Source: an uncultured Alphaproteobacteria bacterium (GTDB lineage Bacteria > Pseudomonadota > Alphaproteobacteria > Bin95). From it: 57,789 bases of DNA. The notes below the pieces were generated by a model. That model was not told the DNA's origin and made no database searches. It saw only the letters and a program-made list of their open reading frames with translations. Of this stretch, positions 45,175 through 54,185 are shown piece by piece (the first letter of the stretch is position 1; each line of letters begins with the position of its first letter). Location of the stretch: positions 1-57,789 of the forward strand of contig CALAHN010000004.1 in NCBI GenBank assembly GCA_937891825.1, given 5' to 3'. Both the position numbers and the translations under genes were made by a program.

Positions 45175-45660
45175 TCAGCCCTGATCGACCGGACGTTCGG
45201 TCTTCACGCCGACCGACCGCGACGTGACGACAAGCTCGCCCGCCTGATTGCGATATTCCTGGATGGTTTCGGTGAAGGTCAGCTTGCCGGCGCGCTTGCT
45301 TTCCTTTTCCCAGACCTTGCCCGGCATGGTCTCGACCGTCAGCACGTCGCCCGGCTTGACCGGCTTGTGATACTCGAAATGCTGCTCGGCATGCAGGCCG
45401 CCGGAGCTTTTCGGCTTCTCATCGATGCCCGTCGGGCCTTTCGCCGAGCCGAACCACTTTTCGCCGACTTTCGGGCGCAGGAAGTATTGCGGATCGAATT
45501 GCGCGACCGACCGATAGAACGTCGGCGGCGGCAGGATATGGCCGACTTCCGTCTTTTTCGCGTGCGCCGCGTCGTAGTAGACCTGATTGTCGTCGTTGAT
45601 CGATCGGGCGAACATCATGATATGCGTCGCCTCAACCGGCATTGTGACCTTATCGGCCAT
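45175..45660 (-). CDS. FAS1-like dehydratase domain protein (MaoC partner)
   Basis: A 161-residue single hot-dog protein with the FAS1-like dehydratase N-terminal pattern (MFARSINDDNQVYYDAAHAKK, ILPPPTFYRSVAQFDPQY, LHAEQHFEYHKPVKPGDVLTVET). It lacks the catalytic D-x-x-x-H segment and is expected to form a heterodimer with the following MaoC protein. The substrate is a beta-hydroxyacyl thioester of unknown length. Confidence 0.87.
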   Translation of the reverse strand: MADKVTMPVEATHIMMFARSINDDNQVYYDAAHAKKTEVGHILPPPTFYRSVAQFDPQYFLRPKVGEKWFGSAKGPTGIDEKPKSSGGLHAEQHFEYHKPVKPGDVLTVETMPGKVWEKESKRAGKLTFTETIQEYRNQAGELVVTSRSVGVKTERPVDQG

Positions 45661-45734
45661 GGGCTTCCTCCCCTGATTCTTTGCATGTGACCGCCAAACT
45701 ATGGACGGGATCGGCGGGCGTTCGCAAGCATGGC

Positions 45735-46175
45735 TCAGACCAGCGGCATGCGCATTTCCGAACCAACCCGCTTCAGGCCGTATTTCTCATAGAAGGGCTG
45801 GTTCTTTTCGGTCCAGGCGACGAGGTAGAGCCCGTACTCTGCCGCGCCGCGGGCGCGGGCTGCGGCGATTGCGGCTTCGAGCAGGCGCCCGCCAGCGTTC
45901 ATGCCGCGCGCGCTGGGGTCGACGATCAACTCCTCCAACTGTGCATATTCGCCGCCATAGCGAAGCGCCAGGTTATAGGATTGTGCGGCCATGCCGATCA
46001 CGCTGGCATTCGCCTCCGCGACCAGAATTTCGCCGCGGGCCTTGCTCGCCAGCGCATCGAACACGGCGGCGGCGCCCGGCGGCACAGTCCGTCCGTCCGG
46101 GCCGCCAAGCATGGCGAGCAATTGCAGGCAGCGGCCGCGGTCGTCGGCGCAGGCTGGTCGGATCGCGAGCGTCAT
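45735..46175 (-). CDS. GNAT-family N-acetyltransferase
   Basis: A 146-residue acetyltransferase. The acetyl-CoA region shows LEELIVDPSARGMNAGGRLLEAAIAAARARGA (motif A with R-x-x-G-x-G/A replaced by RGMNAGG) followed by YGLYLVAWTEKNQPFYEKYGLKRVG (motif B). The acceptor is unknown. It ends 10 bp from the nitrile-hydratase alpha-like start, as the last member of that gene group. Confidence 0.88.
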   Translation of the reverse strand: MTLAIRPACADDRGRCLQLLAMLGGPDGRTVPPGAAAVFDALASKARGEILVAEANASVIGMAAQSYNLALRYGGEYAQLEELIVDPSARGMNAGGRLLEAAIAAARARGAAEYGLYLVAWTEKNQPFYEKYGLKRVGSEMRMPLV

Positions 46176-46185
46176 CGCGCGCTCG

Positions 46186-46815
46186 TTATGGCCGGACAGG
46201 AACCTTGACGCCGATCATCACGTCGCGGGTGACGAGGCCCGCCAGTTGTTCCGCCGTCCAGTCTTCCGTGCCTTCGGGGCGCATCGGCAGCACGAGGTAA
46301 CGCATGTCGGCCGTGCTGTCGTGGACTTCGATCTTGACCGAGTCGGGGAATTCCGTGCCGAACTCCTTCAGCACCTGCCTCGGCTCCTTGACGACGCGGG
46401 AGCGGTAGGCGCGCTTCTTGTACCAGGCCGGCGGCATGCCGAGGATGACGCGCGGATAGCAGGAACAGAGCGTGCAGACGATGACGTGATGCCGGTCCGG
46501 CGTGTTCGCGACGACCTCTACTTCCGGGTTTTCATCGAGCTTCGTCACGCCCATTTCCGCGAGCGCGGCTTTCGGCTCGCCGATCAGGCGATCCCGGTAG
46601 GCGGGGTCCGTCCAGGCGCGGGCGATGATCTTGGAGCCCATCACCGGGGTCCGGCTATCCATTTCGTCCATCTGCCGTTGGATGGCGTCGGCGGAGACGA
46701 CGCCTTTCTCGATCAGAAGTTCCCGGATCGCCTGTTCCAGCACTTCGTATTCGGTGATTTCGCCGCCGTCTTCAATTGGCGCGTGATCGTCGTGATGATG
46801 GCCGTCATGCGGCAT
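46186..46815 (-). CDS. Cobalt-type nitrile hydratase alpha / thiocyanate hydrolase gamma subunit
   Basis: A 209-residue catalytic subunit. The metal site is V-C114-T-L-C117-S-C119; Thr after the first Cys is characteristic of cobalt enzymes, and the last two Cys are normally oxidised to sulphinate/sulphenate. The N-terminus is His-rich (five His in the first 11 residues), possibly for metal loading. Nitrile hydratase converts nitriles to amides; thiocyanate hydrolase uses the same fold. The beta function is encoded by two small separate genes directly upstream, an arrangement known from thiocyanate hydrolase and toyocamycin nitrile hydratase. Confidence 0.9.
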   Translation of the reverse strand: MPHDGHHHDDHAPIEDGGEITEYEVLEQAIRELLIEKGVVSADAIQRQMDEMDSRTPVMGSKIIARAWTDPAYRDRLIGEPKAALAEMGVTKLDENPEVEVVANTPDRHHVIVCTLCSCYPRVILGMPPAWYKKRAYRSRVVKEPRQVLKEFGTEFPDSVKIEVHDSTADMRYLVLPMRPEGTEDWTAEQLAGLVTRDVMIGVKVPVRP

Positions 46816-46827
46816 GGCGCGTCTCCC

Positions 46828-47100
46828 TCAGGCGGATTTCAGCCAGTGTTCGTAGATATCGGCGGCGACTTCGTCCGGCCCGTCGACGCCCCAGACGGCC
46901 TTCCAGTCGAAGACCACGTCATAGAGCGGATAGTCCGCAGCTTCCTTGAAATAGGCCAGTTCTTCCGGGTTCTTGTAGATGCCGATCAGCTTGCGGACCC
47001 GGCCTTCCGCGCCGCGGAGATAGGTCGGCGTCCGGCAATGGCCGACATGGTCGCGGGCGTCGACGACGACACGGTCGCCGGCTTTGAATTTCGGGGTCAT
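46828..47100 (-). CDS. Nitrile hydratase beta C-terminal-like (SH3-like) subunit
   Basis: A 90-residue protein corresponding to the SH3-like C-terminal half of nitrile hydratase beta (FKAGDRVVVDARDHVGHCRTPTYLRGAEGRV, YDVVFDWKAVWGVDGPDEV). In known three-subunit enzymes this half is a distinct polypeptide contacting the catalytic subunit. It overlaps the upstream gene by 4 nt and precedes the alpha-like gene by 12 bp. It is complete rather than truncated: its own ATG and a neat 3' boundary are present. Confidence 0.87.
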   Translation of the reverse strand: MTPKFKAGDRVVVDARDHVGHCRTPTYLRGAEGRVRKLIGIYKNPEELAYFKEAADYPLYDVVFDWKAVWGVDGPDEVAADIYEHWLKSA

Positions 47101-47366
47101 TCCGCGGTCTCCCAACGCTCCAGGCGGGCGCGGACGGTCGCGACCCGTGCTTCCAGGTCCTGGCGATCGATGACGCCGTCCGCCGTCAGCCCCGACGCGA
47201 GCGCGTCGAGCCACCGGTCAAAATACTGGGCGTCGTCGGGCGCCGTCTTCAGGTTCAACTGCGCCTGCAGAAACGTCTCCCGCGCCTGGCCGCCCGCGCG
47301 CGGCAGCAATTGCAGCAGCGCGTCGACCCGCTTTTCGTAGAGCGTCAGTTCACGTTCGTCCGCCAT
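47097..47366 (-). CDS. Nitrile hydratase beta N-terminal-like / accessory subunit
   Basis: An 89-residue helical protein (LYEKRVDALLQLLP, DDAQYFDRWLDALASGLTADGVIDRQDLEARVATV) resembling the N-terminal half of nitrile hydratase beta and the related activator proteins. The homology is short, so a cobalt-delivery activator is an alternative to a structural subunit. It is first in the three-gene operon and overlaps the next gene by 4 nt (ATGA). Confidence 0.72.
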   Translation of the reverse strand: MADERELTLYEKRVDALLQLLPRAGGQARETFLQAQLNLKTAPDDAQYFDRWLDALASGLTADGVIDRQDLEARVATVRARLERWETAE

Positions 47367-47477
47367 CGCTTCGATCCCATTCCGAAGCTTGAACGCTATG
47401 GGGCTTGAGCGCTTCGCGCAAGTCGTCATGATTGCCTGAAGCCCGCGCCGCCCCCTCGATCCAGCCTGGAGCCTCCC

Positions 47478-48371
47478 ATGACCGACCGCGTTACGACGAA
47501 GCTGAAGCGCATGATCGCCGGCCCCGGCCTCGCCGTTCTGCCCGGCGTCGCCGATGCCCTGAACGCGCGCCTCGTCGCGGCCGAGGGCTTCGAGGCGATC
47601 TACATGACGGGGGCAGGCACGTCCGCCACCCGGCTCGGCATGCCGGATGTCGGGCTTCTGACCATGCAGGAGATGGTCGATAACGCCGCCCGGATCGCAG
47701 ATGCCTCCCGTCTGCCGCTGCTGGCGGACGCCGACACCGGCTGGGGCGGCCCCCTGAATGTCCGCCGCACGGTCCAGGCCTATGAGCGCGCCGGCGTCGC
47801 GGGCCTCCATATCGAGGATCAGGAATGGCCGAAACGCTGCGGCCATCTGGCGGGCAAGGCGGTCATTCCGTTGGAGGATATGGTCGCCAAGATCAAGGCG
47901 GCGGTCGATGCCCGGATCGATGGCGATTTCCAGATCGTGGCGCGCACCGATGCGCTCGCGGTTGAAGGCTGGGACGCCATGCTGGAGCGGGCGGCGGCAT
48001 TCGAGGAAGCCGGCGCCGACGTGCTGTTCCTGGAAGCGATGACGACGCCCGAGCAATTGGCGGCGGCGCCGAAGCTGTTTCAGAAGCCGCTCCTCTACAA
48101 CATGGCGTCGAGCGGCAAGACGCCGTTCCTGCCGACCTCGGAGATCGAAGCTTTGGGCTTCGGCTGCGTGATCTATCCGAATTTCGTGGTGCTCGCCGCG
48201 ATCCCGGCGATCCAGCGCATGCTGCGCCACCTGAAGCAAACCGGCGACGTGGCGGCGCTGCAGAACGATATCATCAGCTTCCAGCAATTCTTCGACCTGA
48301 TGGGCATGGACGAGGTCAAGGAACTGGAAGCGCGTTATGTGTCCGACACGACGCGCCGGGCGGGCTATTGA
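47478..48371 (+). CDS. Isocitrate lyase / PEP mutase family protein
   Basis: A 297-residue TIM-barrel lyase. Diagnostic motifs are LADADTGWGG (Mg-binding Asp), IEDQEWPKRCGHL (the K-R-C-G-H catalytic loop), IVARTDAL and PLLYNMASSGKTP. Members include 2-methylisocitrate lyase, oxaloacetate decarboxylase and carboxyphosphonoenolpyruvate mutase; the KRCGH Cys favours a lyase. The specific substrate is unknown. Its stop overlaps the next start (TGATG). Confidence 0.9.
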   Translation: MTDRVTTKLKRMIAGPGLAVLPGVADALNARLVAAEGFEAIYMTGAGTSATRLGMPDVGLLTMQEMVDNAARIADASRLPLLADADTGWGGPLNVRRTVQAYERAGVAGLHIEDQEWPKRCGHLAGKAVIPLEDMVAKIKAAVDARIDGDFQIVARTDALAVEGWDAMLERAAAFEEAGADVLFLEAMTTPEQLAAAPKLFQKPLLYNMASSGKTPFLPTSEIEALGFGCVIYPNFVVLAAIPAIQRMLRHLKQTGDVAALQNDIISFQQFFDLMGMDEVKELEARYVSDTTRRAGY

Positions 48372-49477
48372 TGGAGCGACTCGCGCCGCTGCCTTTGCCT
48401 GAAGGCGTTCGCGCACGAATGCTCGAAGGCGTCAACGGGCTCGATGTGCATGTGCTGGAAGCCGGCGCGCCCGAACGCCCGGCGCTTCTGCTGCTGCACG
48501 GATTTCCGGAACTCGCCTATTCCTGGCGCAAGGTCATGGCGCCGCTCGCGGACCTCGGCTTCCATGTGATCGCGCCCGACCAGAGGGGCTATGGCCGGAC
48601 GACAGGCTGGTCCGACGATTATGACGGCGACTTGTTCGCCTTCCGCATGCCGAACCTCGTGCGGGATGCGATGGGCGTGCTGGCGGCGCTTGGCCACGAC
48701 CATGCCGCCCATGTGCTGGGCCACGATTTCGGGGCCTCGGTCGCGGGCTGGGCCGGGCTGCTCCGCCCGGATGTCTTCCGGACGATCACGGTAATGAGCG
48801 CGCCGTTCGTCCCGCCGCCGGCCTTGCCGCTTGGCGCGCCGGAGGCCGAGACGCCCGATATCGATCTGGCGCTTGGGCGATTGCCCCGGCCCCGGAAGCA
48901 CTATCAGCGCTATTATTCGACCCGCCCGGCCAATGCCGACATGATGGCGGCGCCCATGGGGCTCAAGGACTTCCTGAAGGCCTATTTCTACATGAAGGGC
49001 GGCGACTGGCCAGAAAACCGTCCCCGCGAACTCGCTGGATGGAGCGCTGAGGCGCTGGCGGAAATGCCGACCTACTACATCATGGATCGGGCCGACACGA
49101 TGCCCGCCGCCGTCGCGCCCGCCCTCGCATCCGCGCAGAACCCCTGGCAGTCGGACGAAGATCTCTCGGTTTATGCGGCGGAATATGGCCGGACCGGCTT
49201 TCAGGGCGGCTTGAACTGGTATCGCTGCCGGTTTGTGCCAGCCTATCTCCGGGAGCTTGGCCTCTATGGCGGGGCCAGGATGACGGCGCCGCTCGCCTTC
49301 ATCGCGGGCGCCCAGGATTGGGGCATCCGCCAGACGCCGGGCGCGCTTGCCGCGATGGCGGCGCGGGCGTCGGCGGACTATCGCGGAGCCAGCTTGATCG
49401 AGGGCGCGGGCCACTGGGTGCAGCAGGAACAGCCGGAGGCCGTCATCGCGGCTTTCAAGGCGCGCATGTTGGGTTGA
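48371..49477 (+). CDS. Alpha/beta hydrolase, epoxide hydrolase-like
   Basis: A 368-residue hydrolase with HGFPELAYSWRKVM (oxyanion HG-F-P), PDQRGYGRTTGW, and nucleophile elbow GHDFGAS in which Asp takes the nucleophile place, as in soluble epoxide hydrolases and haloalkane/fluoroacetate dehalogenases. The His is in IEGAGHWVQQEQP. A long cap domain follows. Epoxide opening is the best guess. It is coupled to the lyase upstream, and its last 23 bp overlap the YhaN-like gene on the other strand. Confidence 0.87.
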   Translation: MERLAPLPLPEGVRARMLEGVNGLDVHVLEAGAPERPALLLLHGFPELAYSWRKVMAPLADLGFHVIAPDQRGYGRTTGWSDDYDGDLFAFRMPNLVRDAMGVLAALGHDHAAHVLGHDFGASVAGWAGLLRPDVFRTITVMSAPFVPPPALPLGAPEAETPDIDLALGRLPRPRKHYQRYYSTRPANADMMAAPMGLKDFLKAYFYMKGGDWPENRPRELAGWSAEALAEMPTYYIMDRADTMPAAVAPALASAQNPWQSDEDLSVYAAEYGRTGFQGGLNWYRCRFVPAYLRELGLYGGARMTAPLAFIAGAQDWGIRQTPGALAAMAARASADYRGASLIEGAGHWVQQEQPEAVIAAFKARMLG

Positions 49478-52400
49478 GGCTTCTTGGCGGCAGGCTGTGC
49501 CGCCGGGCGCCCGGCGCCGCAGCTTCCGCGATGGGCATGAGATGAGCATGGTGGGTCAGGTAGATCACCTGGCCGAGCTTCGACATTTCGCCGAGCACCT
49601 CGAAGGTTTCCCTGGCGCGGTCGTCGTCGAAGGTTTCGAGGATGTCGTCGGCGACGAAGGGGGGCAGCGGCCGGCCGCGCGCCGCCAGCTCATGATATGC
49701 CGCCACCCGAAGCGACAGGTAGAGCTGCGCCCGCGTGCCGACCGACATCGGCTTGTCGGTCTTGTCGTCGTCGATGACGGAGGAGCCGTCGGCGCGAAGC
49801 GCGACCAGAACTTCCTTGCCGTCCTTCGGCTGCGTCGCCAGGCCCGCGAAGCTGCCGCGGGTGATGCGCCGGAAGGTGTCGGACGCTTTTTGCAGCATGG
49901 CGCTTTGATGGCGCTGCCGAAAGCGCGCGAGCGCATGCTCGGCCGCGAGCGTCCCAAGCTTCAGGCGGAGATAGCGGAGGGATGCGTCGGCTATTTCCAG
50001 GATCGCCGTCTGGCGTTCCTGGTCGAGCACCGCGGCTTCGGCGTCGCCGGCGACCCCGTCGACCGCAGCCGCCGCCATCCTCGCCGCATGGTGCGTCTCC
50101 TTGGCCGCTTCGGCGATGGCGGGAAGCGCTGCCTGGAGGCGGGCGATCTCGGCCGCATGCGCGTCCGGTTGAATGGCGGCGACGCTGGCTTCGGCCGCCT
50201 CGGCGTCGGCGAGGACCGCCGCCTGGCAAAGCGCCGCCCTGGCGTCCTCAGCGTCGCGGCGCGCCCGTTCGCGGTCGCCCGCCTGCGATATCGCGGCCAG
50301 CACGCCGGGCAGATCGTCGACCTCGAAATACCGGGTCATGGCGTCCGCCTGGCGCTGGTGCTCCGCCAGGGCTTCCTCGCGCTCGCGAAGCAGGGCTTCG
50401 GCGGCGGCAATGGCTTTGTCCTGGTCCTTCGCGAGCGTCTGGTTCGCCTTGGCCGTGCGCAGCCGCTCAACCAGGGCATCGGCCTGGGCTTTCAGATCGT
50501 CCTCCGGCGGAAGCGCCAGGGCATCGAGCGCGGCCTCTAGCGCCTGCCGGAATTCGTCCTTGTCCTCCTGCATCTGCTGCACTTGCTGGAGATACTGCTT
50601 GCCCTTGTCCAAAGCGCTGCGAAGGTCCGGCAGCGCCGCGAGCGCTTCGCGGACGCTGCCGGGCTTGTCAGCGAGCTCCGCCAGCCAAAGCCCGTCGAGG
50701 GCCGCTTGCCAGCGCTCCTGCCAGGCCTGCATCGCAGCTTCGGCTCGCTTGAGCGCGGCTTCCCGTTTGGCGAGCGCATCCAGATCGGCGCTGGCCTGGG
50801 CGGCGGATTGTTTGACCTCGGCCGCGATCGCCTTGAGGGCGGCGAGGCCGGCATCGTCCGCAATGGGCTTGCCAGCCCCCGCCAGCGCCGTGACGAGGGC
50901 GGCGCGGATCGCCGTCGCCGCCGCTGCATGGTCAGCGCCTTCGAGCGCTTCCTGCTGGACCTCGGCGCGAGCTGTGAGCGCGGTCTCCCGTCGCTCCAGC
51001 CAATCCTCTATCCGGTCGAGGTCCATGGCCTTCGGCAGCCCGGCTGCGACGGCCGCCTGATCGATGGCGGTCTGGATCGCCGCCAAGGCTTCCAGGGCTT
51101 CCGCCTCGCGCCGCGCCAGCGCTTCCCCGCTGACCTCCAGTTTCAGCCGGTCAAGCGCGATCTGGCGGCGCTCCGCGACGGCCGCGACATTCTGGAAGCG
51201 CGCGTCGCCGGCGCCATCGGCTTCGGTCATCAGGCGGGCGAAGGCCTCCGCCGATTTCAGGTCGAGCGCGGCCCGATGGCGGCTCCAGGCGTCGTCCCGC
51301 CGGGCGCGAAGCTCGGCGAAGGCGGCGTCGTCCAGAACCGCGCTCTCGGCCTCGGCTTCGATCGTGCGCTGGGCGAGGGCGGTCATGTCCTGGTTGAGGC
51401 TGCGGCGCTCGGCTCTGATGTCGGCCTTCGCCCTTTCCCATTCAGCCGTCGTGCGGCGCCAGCCTTCGCGCGTCCCCGCTGGCGGGACGGGGAGGGCGAG
51501 CAGCGTGTCGGCGTCGCCGGTCCAGGGGGCGAGCTGGGCGAGGGCGTCGTCAAGGCGCTTGAGGGCGGCTCTGCGGCGGCGCTCGGCGTTGGCGGCGTCG
51601 GCTTCCGCCGTCGAATGGTCGGCTGCGTGGAGCGCGGCTTCCAGGGCGGTCAGGGCGTCGGGCGTCAAGCTTGGGCCGGCGTCAGTCCCGCATTTCGCCT
51701 GAGCCAGATCGCGTTCGTCCCGCGCGGCTTCAAGGCGTGCCGCAAGGCGCGGCTGCTCGGCCAGGAGATCGGAAATGGCGCCTGTCGCAGGAGCGTCCAG
51801 CAGCAGCGCGCCTGGGTCGGCGATCCCTATCCGGCCCAGCTTCCACGCGACTGCCTGCGCTTCCGCGATGCAAACCGCGGCCGAGGACTGGCGCTTCGGG
51901 ATATCGCGGATTGCGCCGGCATAGTCGCCGATCAGCGCCGCTACGGCCGCGATGGCGTCGGCGGCGGCGAGGACCGTCGGGTCCAGCGCCAGCGCCGCGC
52001 GGGCCGCCTGCTTTTGCTTGAGATCGCTCTCCGCCGCTTCGACGCGGGCTTGCAGCCCGGCGCCCTCGGTCAGGAGCGCCGCGGCTTGGTCGGCCCAGCC
52101 TTCCGGCGCGGCCTTGACGTCGCCGAGCGCGGCCAGCGCTTCACGGGCGGCTTTCAGTTTCCGCAGCGCATCCAGGCCGCCTTTCAATCGCTCCAGGCGG
52201 GCGAGCTCGCGGCGGACCTCTGCTTCTTGCTTGAGCGCGGCGTCGGCCGCCGCCTGGGCGCCCTCGCGGGCGTCGGTCAGGCGCGCGAAGTCGGCGGCGC
52301 CCAGATCGACGGCGGCGCGGTCCTTGCGCAATTGCTCGATGCGGGCCTTCAGGCCGGCCAGCTCGGTCGCGTGCGCGCGGTGGCGGTAGAGCGCATCGGA

Positions 52401-52913
52401 TTCGCCGCGCATCGACGCCAGATCGCGGCTGATCGCGGCGAGTCCGGCGCTGGCGCCGAACAGGATCTCGCCGAAATCTCCCTCCGCGCCCAAGAGCGTC
52501 ACGGCGCCCTCGGCGAGGGATGCGGCGTCCAGCGAAAACATCGCCACATAGTCCTGGCGTTGCAATCCGGCGAGCGCGCTGAAGACCGTCTCATGCAGCG
52601 GCGCGCCGTTCCGGTCGAGCAGGGAATTCCTCGGCTGCTTGATCCGCTGCAGCCGTTGCGGGCCGGCGCCGTCGCCAAGGTCGGCGTCGGCTTCGATCAG
52701 CATGGCCTTGTAATCGTGCAGGAAATTATAGGGCGTCCGGGTCGGCATGCCGAACATCAGGTCGATCATCGCCGCGAAGATCGTCGATTTCCCGGCTTCG
52801 TTCGGTCCATAGACGACATGCAGGTCGGGGCCTGCATCCGGCTTCGGCCCGAAGTCCAGGGCGAAGCCCGTGAAGTGGCCGTAACGGGCGAGGGCGAGGC
52901 GTTCGAACCGCAT
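49455..52913 (-). CDS. YhaN-like SMC/Rad50-type ATPase
   Basis: A 1152-residue ATPase with Walker A GPNEAGKST at 36-44 and long Ala/Glu/Arg-rich coiled coils over about residues 180-980. The C-terminal head has ALRADGSSVIDDDKTDKPMSVGTRAQLYLSLRVA (signature region) and FVADDILETFDDDRA (Walker B-like). With the YhaO nuclease encoded just upstream it forms an SbcCD/Rad50-Mre11-type pair for processing DNA ends. The stop/start overlap (TGATG) couples the two genes. Only the SbcC-like class, not its exact role, is certain. Confidence 0.92.
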   Translation of the reverse strand: MRFERLALARYGHFTGFALDFGPKPDAGPDLHVVYGPNEAGKSTIFAAMIDLMFGMPTRTPYNFLHDYKAMLIEADADLGDGAGPQRLQRIKQPRNSLLDRNGAPLHETVFSALAGLQRQDYVAMFSLDAASLAEGAVTLLGAEGDFGEILFGASAGLAAISRDLASMRGESDALYRHRAHATELAGLKARIEQLRKDRAAVDLGAADFARLTDAREGAQAAADAALKQEAEVRRELARLERLKGGLDALRKLKAAREALAALGDVKAAPEGWADQAAALLTEGAGLQARVEAAESDLKQKQAARAALALDPTVLAAADAIAAVAALIGDYAGAIRDIPKRQSSAAVCIAEAQAVAWKLGRIGIADPGALLLDAPATGAISDLLAEQPRLAARLEAARDERDLAQAKCGTDAGPSLTPDALTALEAALHAADHSTAEADAANAERRRRAALKRLDDALAQLAPWTGDADTLLALPVPPAGTREGWRRTTAEWERAKADIRAERRSLNQDMTALAQRTIEAEAESAVLDDAAFAELRARRDDAWSRHRAALDLKSAEAFARLMTEADGAGDARFQNVAAVAERRQIALDRLKLEVSGEALARREAEALEALAAIQTAIDQAAVAAGLPKAMDLDRIEDWLERRETALTARAEVQQEALEGADHAAAATAIRAALVTALAGAGKPIADDAGLAALKAIAAEVKQSAAQASADLDALAKREAALKRAEAAMQAWQERWQAALDGLWLAELADKPGSVREALAALPDLRSALDKGKQYLQQVQQMQEDKDEFRQALEAALDALALPPEDDLKAQADALVERLRTAKANQTLAKDQDKAIAAAEALLREREEALAEHQRQADAMTRYFEVDDLPGVLAAISQAGDRERARRDAEDARAALCQAAVLADAEAAEASVAAIQPDAHAAEIARLQAALPAIAEAAKETHHAARMAAAAVDGVAGDAEAAVLDQERQTAILEIADASLRYLRLKLGTLAAEHALARFRQRHQSAMLQKASDTFRRITRGSFAGLATQPKDGKEVLVALRADGSSVIDDDKTDKPMSVGTRAQLYLSLRVAAYHELAARGRPLPPFVADDILETFDDDRARETFEVLGEMSKLGQVIYLTHHAHLMPIAEAAAPGARRHSLPPRSLNPTCAP

Positions 52914-54184
52914 CAGGCGCGATCCCCGCTATCCCCGCCGTCGCCAGCGAGGCGGGCAAGGGCGTCGTCGGCCGCCTCGCGCATCATCCTTTGCAGGAAC
53001 GCCGCGGCGGAGGCGTCGTCATGGCCGAGACTGTCGCTCGCCTCGCGCGGCAGGAAGCGGCGCAACTCATCGACGATTTTTGCTGCGTCGTCCGCGAATG
53101 CGGGACTGGCCAGGGCAGCGGTCATATCGTCGCCAAGCTCCAGCGTCGGTCCGGCGCCGTCGGGCGAAGCCGTGGGCGCCGCAATTTCAAGTTCGAGCGT
53201 TTCGATCCAGAGGTCGGCGTGGCCCTGCACGATGTCGCGCGCGGTTTCGAGGAGAAGCGCCCGGTCGCGGCGGAAGCTCCAGGCGGCCGGCGTCGTGCCG
53301 ATGAGGCGGGGACGCAGGATCGACTGCCGCGCCTTCGCCTCCGCCCGCGCCTTGGCGAAGCTCGGCTCCAGGCATGTCCGCAGATCCTCGAGGCCCGCGC
53401 AGGCATCGACCGAAATATCCAGCCGCATGAACTCCGCCAGCGCCAGAAAGCGTTCCTCGGTTGCGACCGCCCCGCCGGCCGCGATCGACGCCAGCGTGAC
53501 CGAGCGCGGGCCGCCTTCGTTCACATGCCGGCCTTGCGGGATGCCCGGCATGACGATCCGGGCCCCGCCTCGGTCCAGTTCCATGCGCTTGTGAATATGG
53601 CCGAGCGCCCAATAATCGAAGCCATGGGCGCCAAGGTCGGACGCGGCGACCGGCGCATAGGGATCGTGGTCCGGCGAACCGTCGAGGCTGGTATGCATCA
53701 GGCCGACATTGATCGCGCCAGCCGTCGCCGGCTTGTACTTCGGCAGCAAGCTTTCCTTGATGTGACGGCCCGCGAAGCTGACGCCATGGACAGCGACCGC
53801 ATCCCCGTCGCGGCTGATCAGGTCGTGGATTTCGCCGTAGCCGGTGAATTGCTTGACGTTCGCCGGCAGGTCCAGGCGCTTGGTGATGTCCGACTGGGCG
53901 TCGTGATTGCCCTTCAGCAGAAAGACCGTGATTTCAGGCGGCAGGCGGCGCAGCTGGCCCGCCAGGAATGCCGCAGTCTTCATCGACGTGGCGTCGCCGT
54001 CATAGAGATCGCCTGCGATCAGGAGTGCGTCGACGGCCTCTTCGATGCAGAGATCGATGATGGCGGCAAAGGTCTCCCGGGTCGCGGTCGCAATCAGGGC
54101 CGCAAGCTCGGCGTCGCGGAGCGCCAGGCTCTGCAAGGGCGAGTCCAGGTGGACGTCTGCCGTATGAACGAAGCGAAACGCCAT
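52913..54184 (-). CDS. YhaO-like DNA repair exonuclease
   Basis: A 423-residue calcineurin-like phosphoesterase with all metal motifs: FVHTADVHLDSPLQ, LLIAGDLYDGD, LKGNHDAQ, VGLMHTS and YWALGHIHKR. The C-terminal 180 residues would contact the ATPase partner. Mre11/SbcD-type enzymes cleave double-strand ends and hairpins. It overlaps the YhaN gene by one base, and the amidase gene begins 2 bp upstream of its start on the same strand. Confidence 0.93.
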   Translation of the reverse strand: MAFRFVHTADVHLDSPLQSLALRDAELAALIATATRETFAAIIDLCIEEAVDALLIAGDLYDGDATSMKTAAFLAGQLRRLPPEITVFLLKGNHDAQSDITKRLDLPANVKQFTGYGEIHDLISRDGDAVAVHGVSFAGRHIKESLLPKYKPATAGAINVGLMHTSLDGSPDHDPYAPVAASDLGAHGFDYWALGHIHKRMELDRGGARIVMPGIPQGRHVNEGGPRSVTLASIAAGGAVATEERFLALAEFMRLDISVDACAGLEDLRTCLEPSFAKARAEAKARQSILRPRLIGTTPAAWSFRRDRALLLETARDIVQGHADLWIETLELEIAAPTASPDGAGPTLELGDDMTAALASPAFADDAAKIVDELRRFLPREASDSLGHDDASAAAFLQRMMREAADDALARLAGDGGDSGDRA

Positions 54185-54185
54185 C

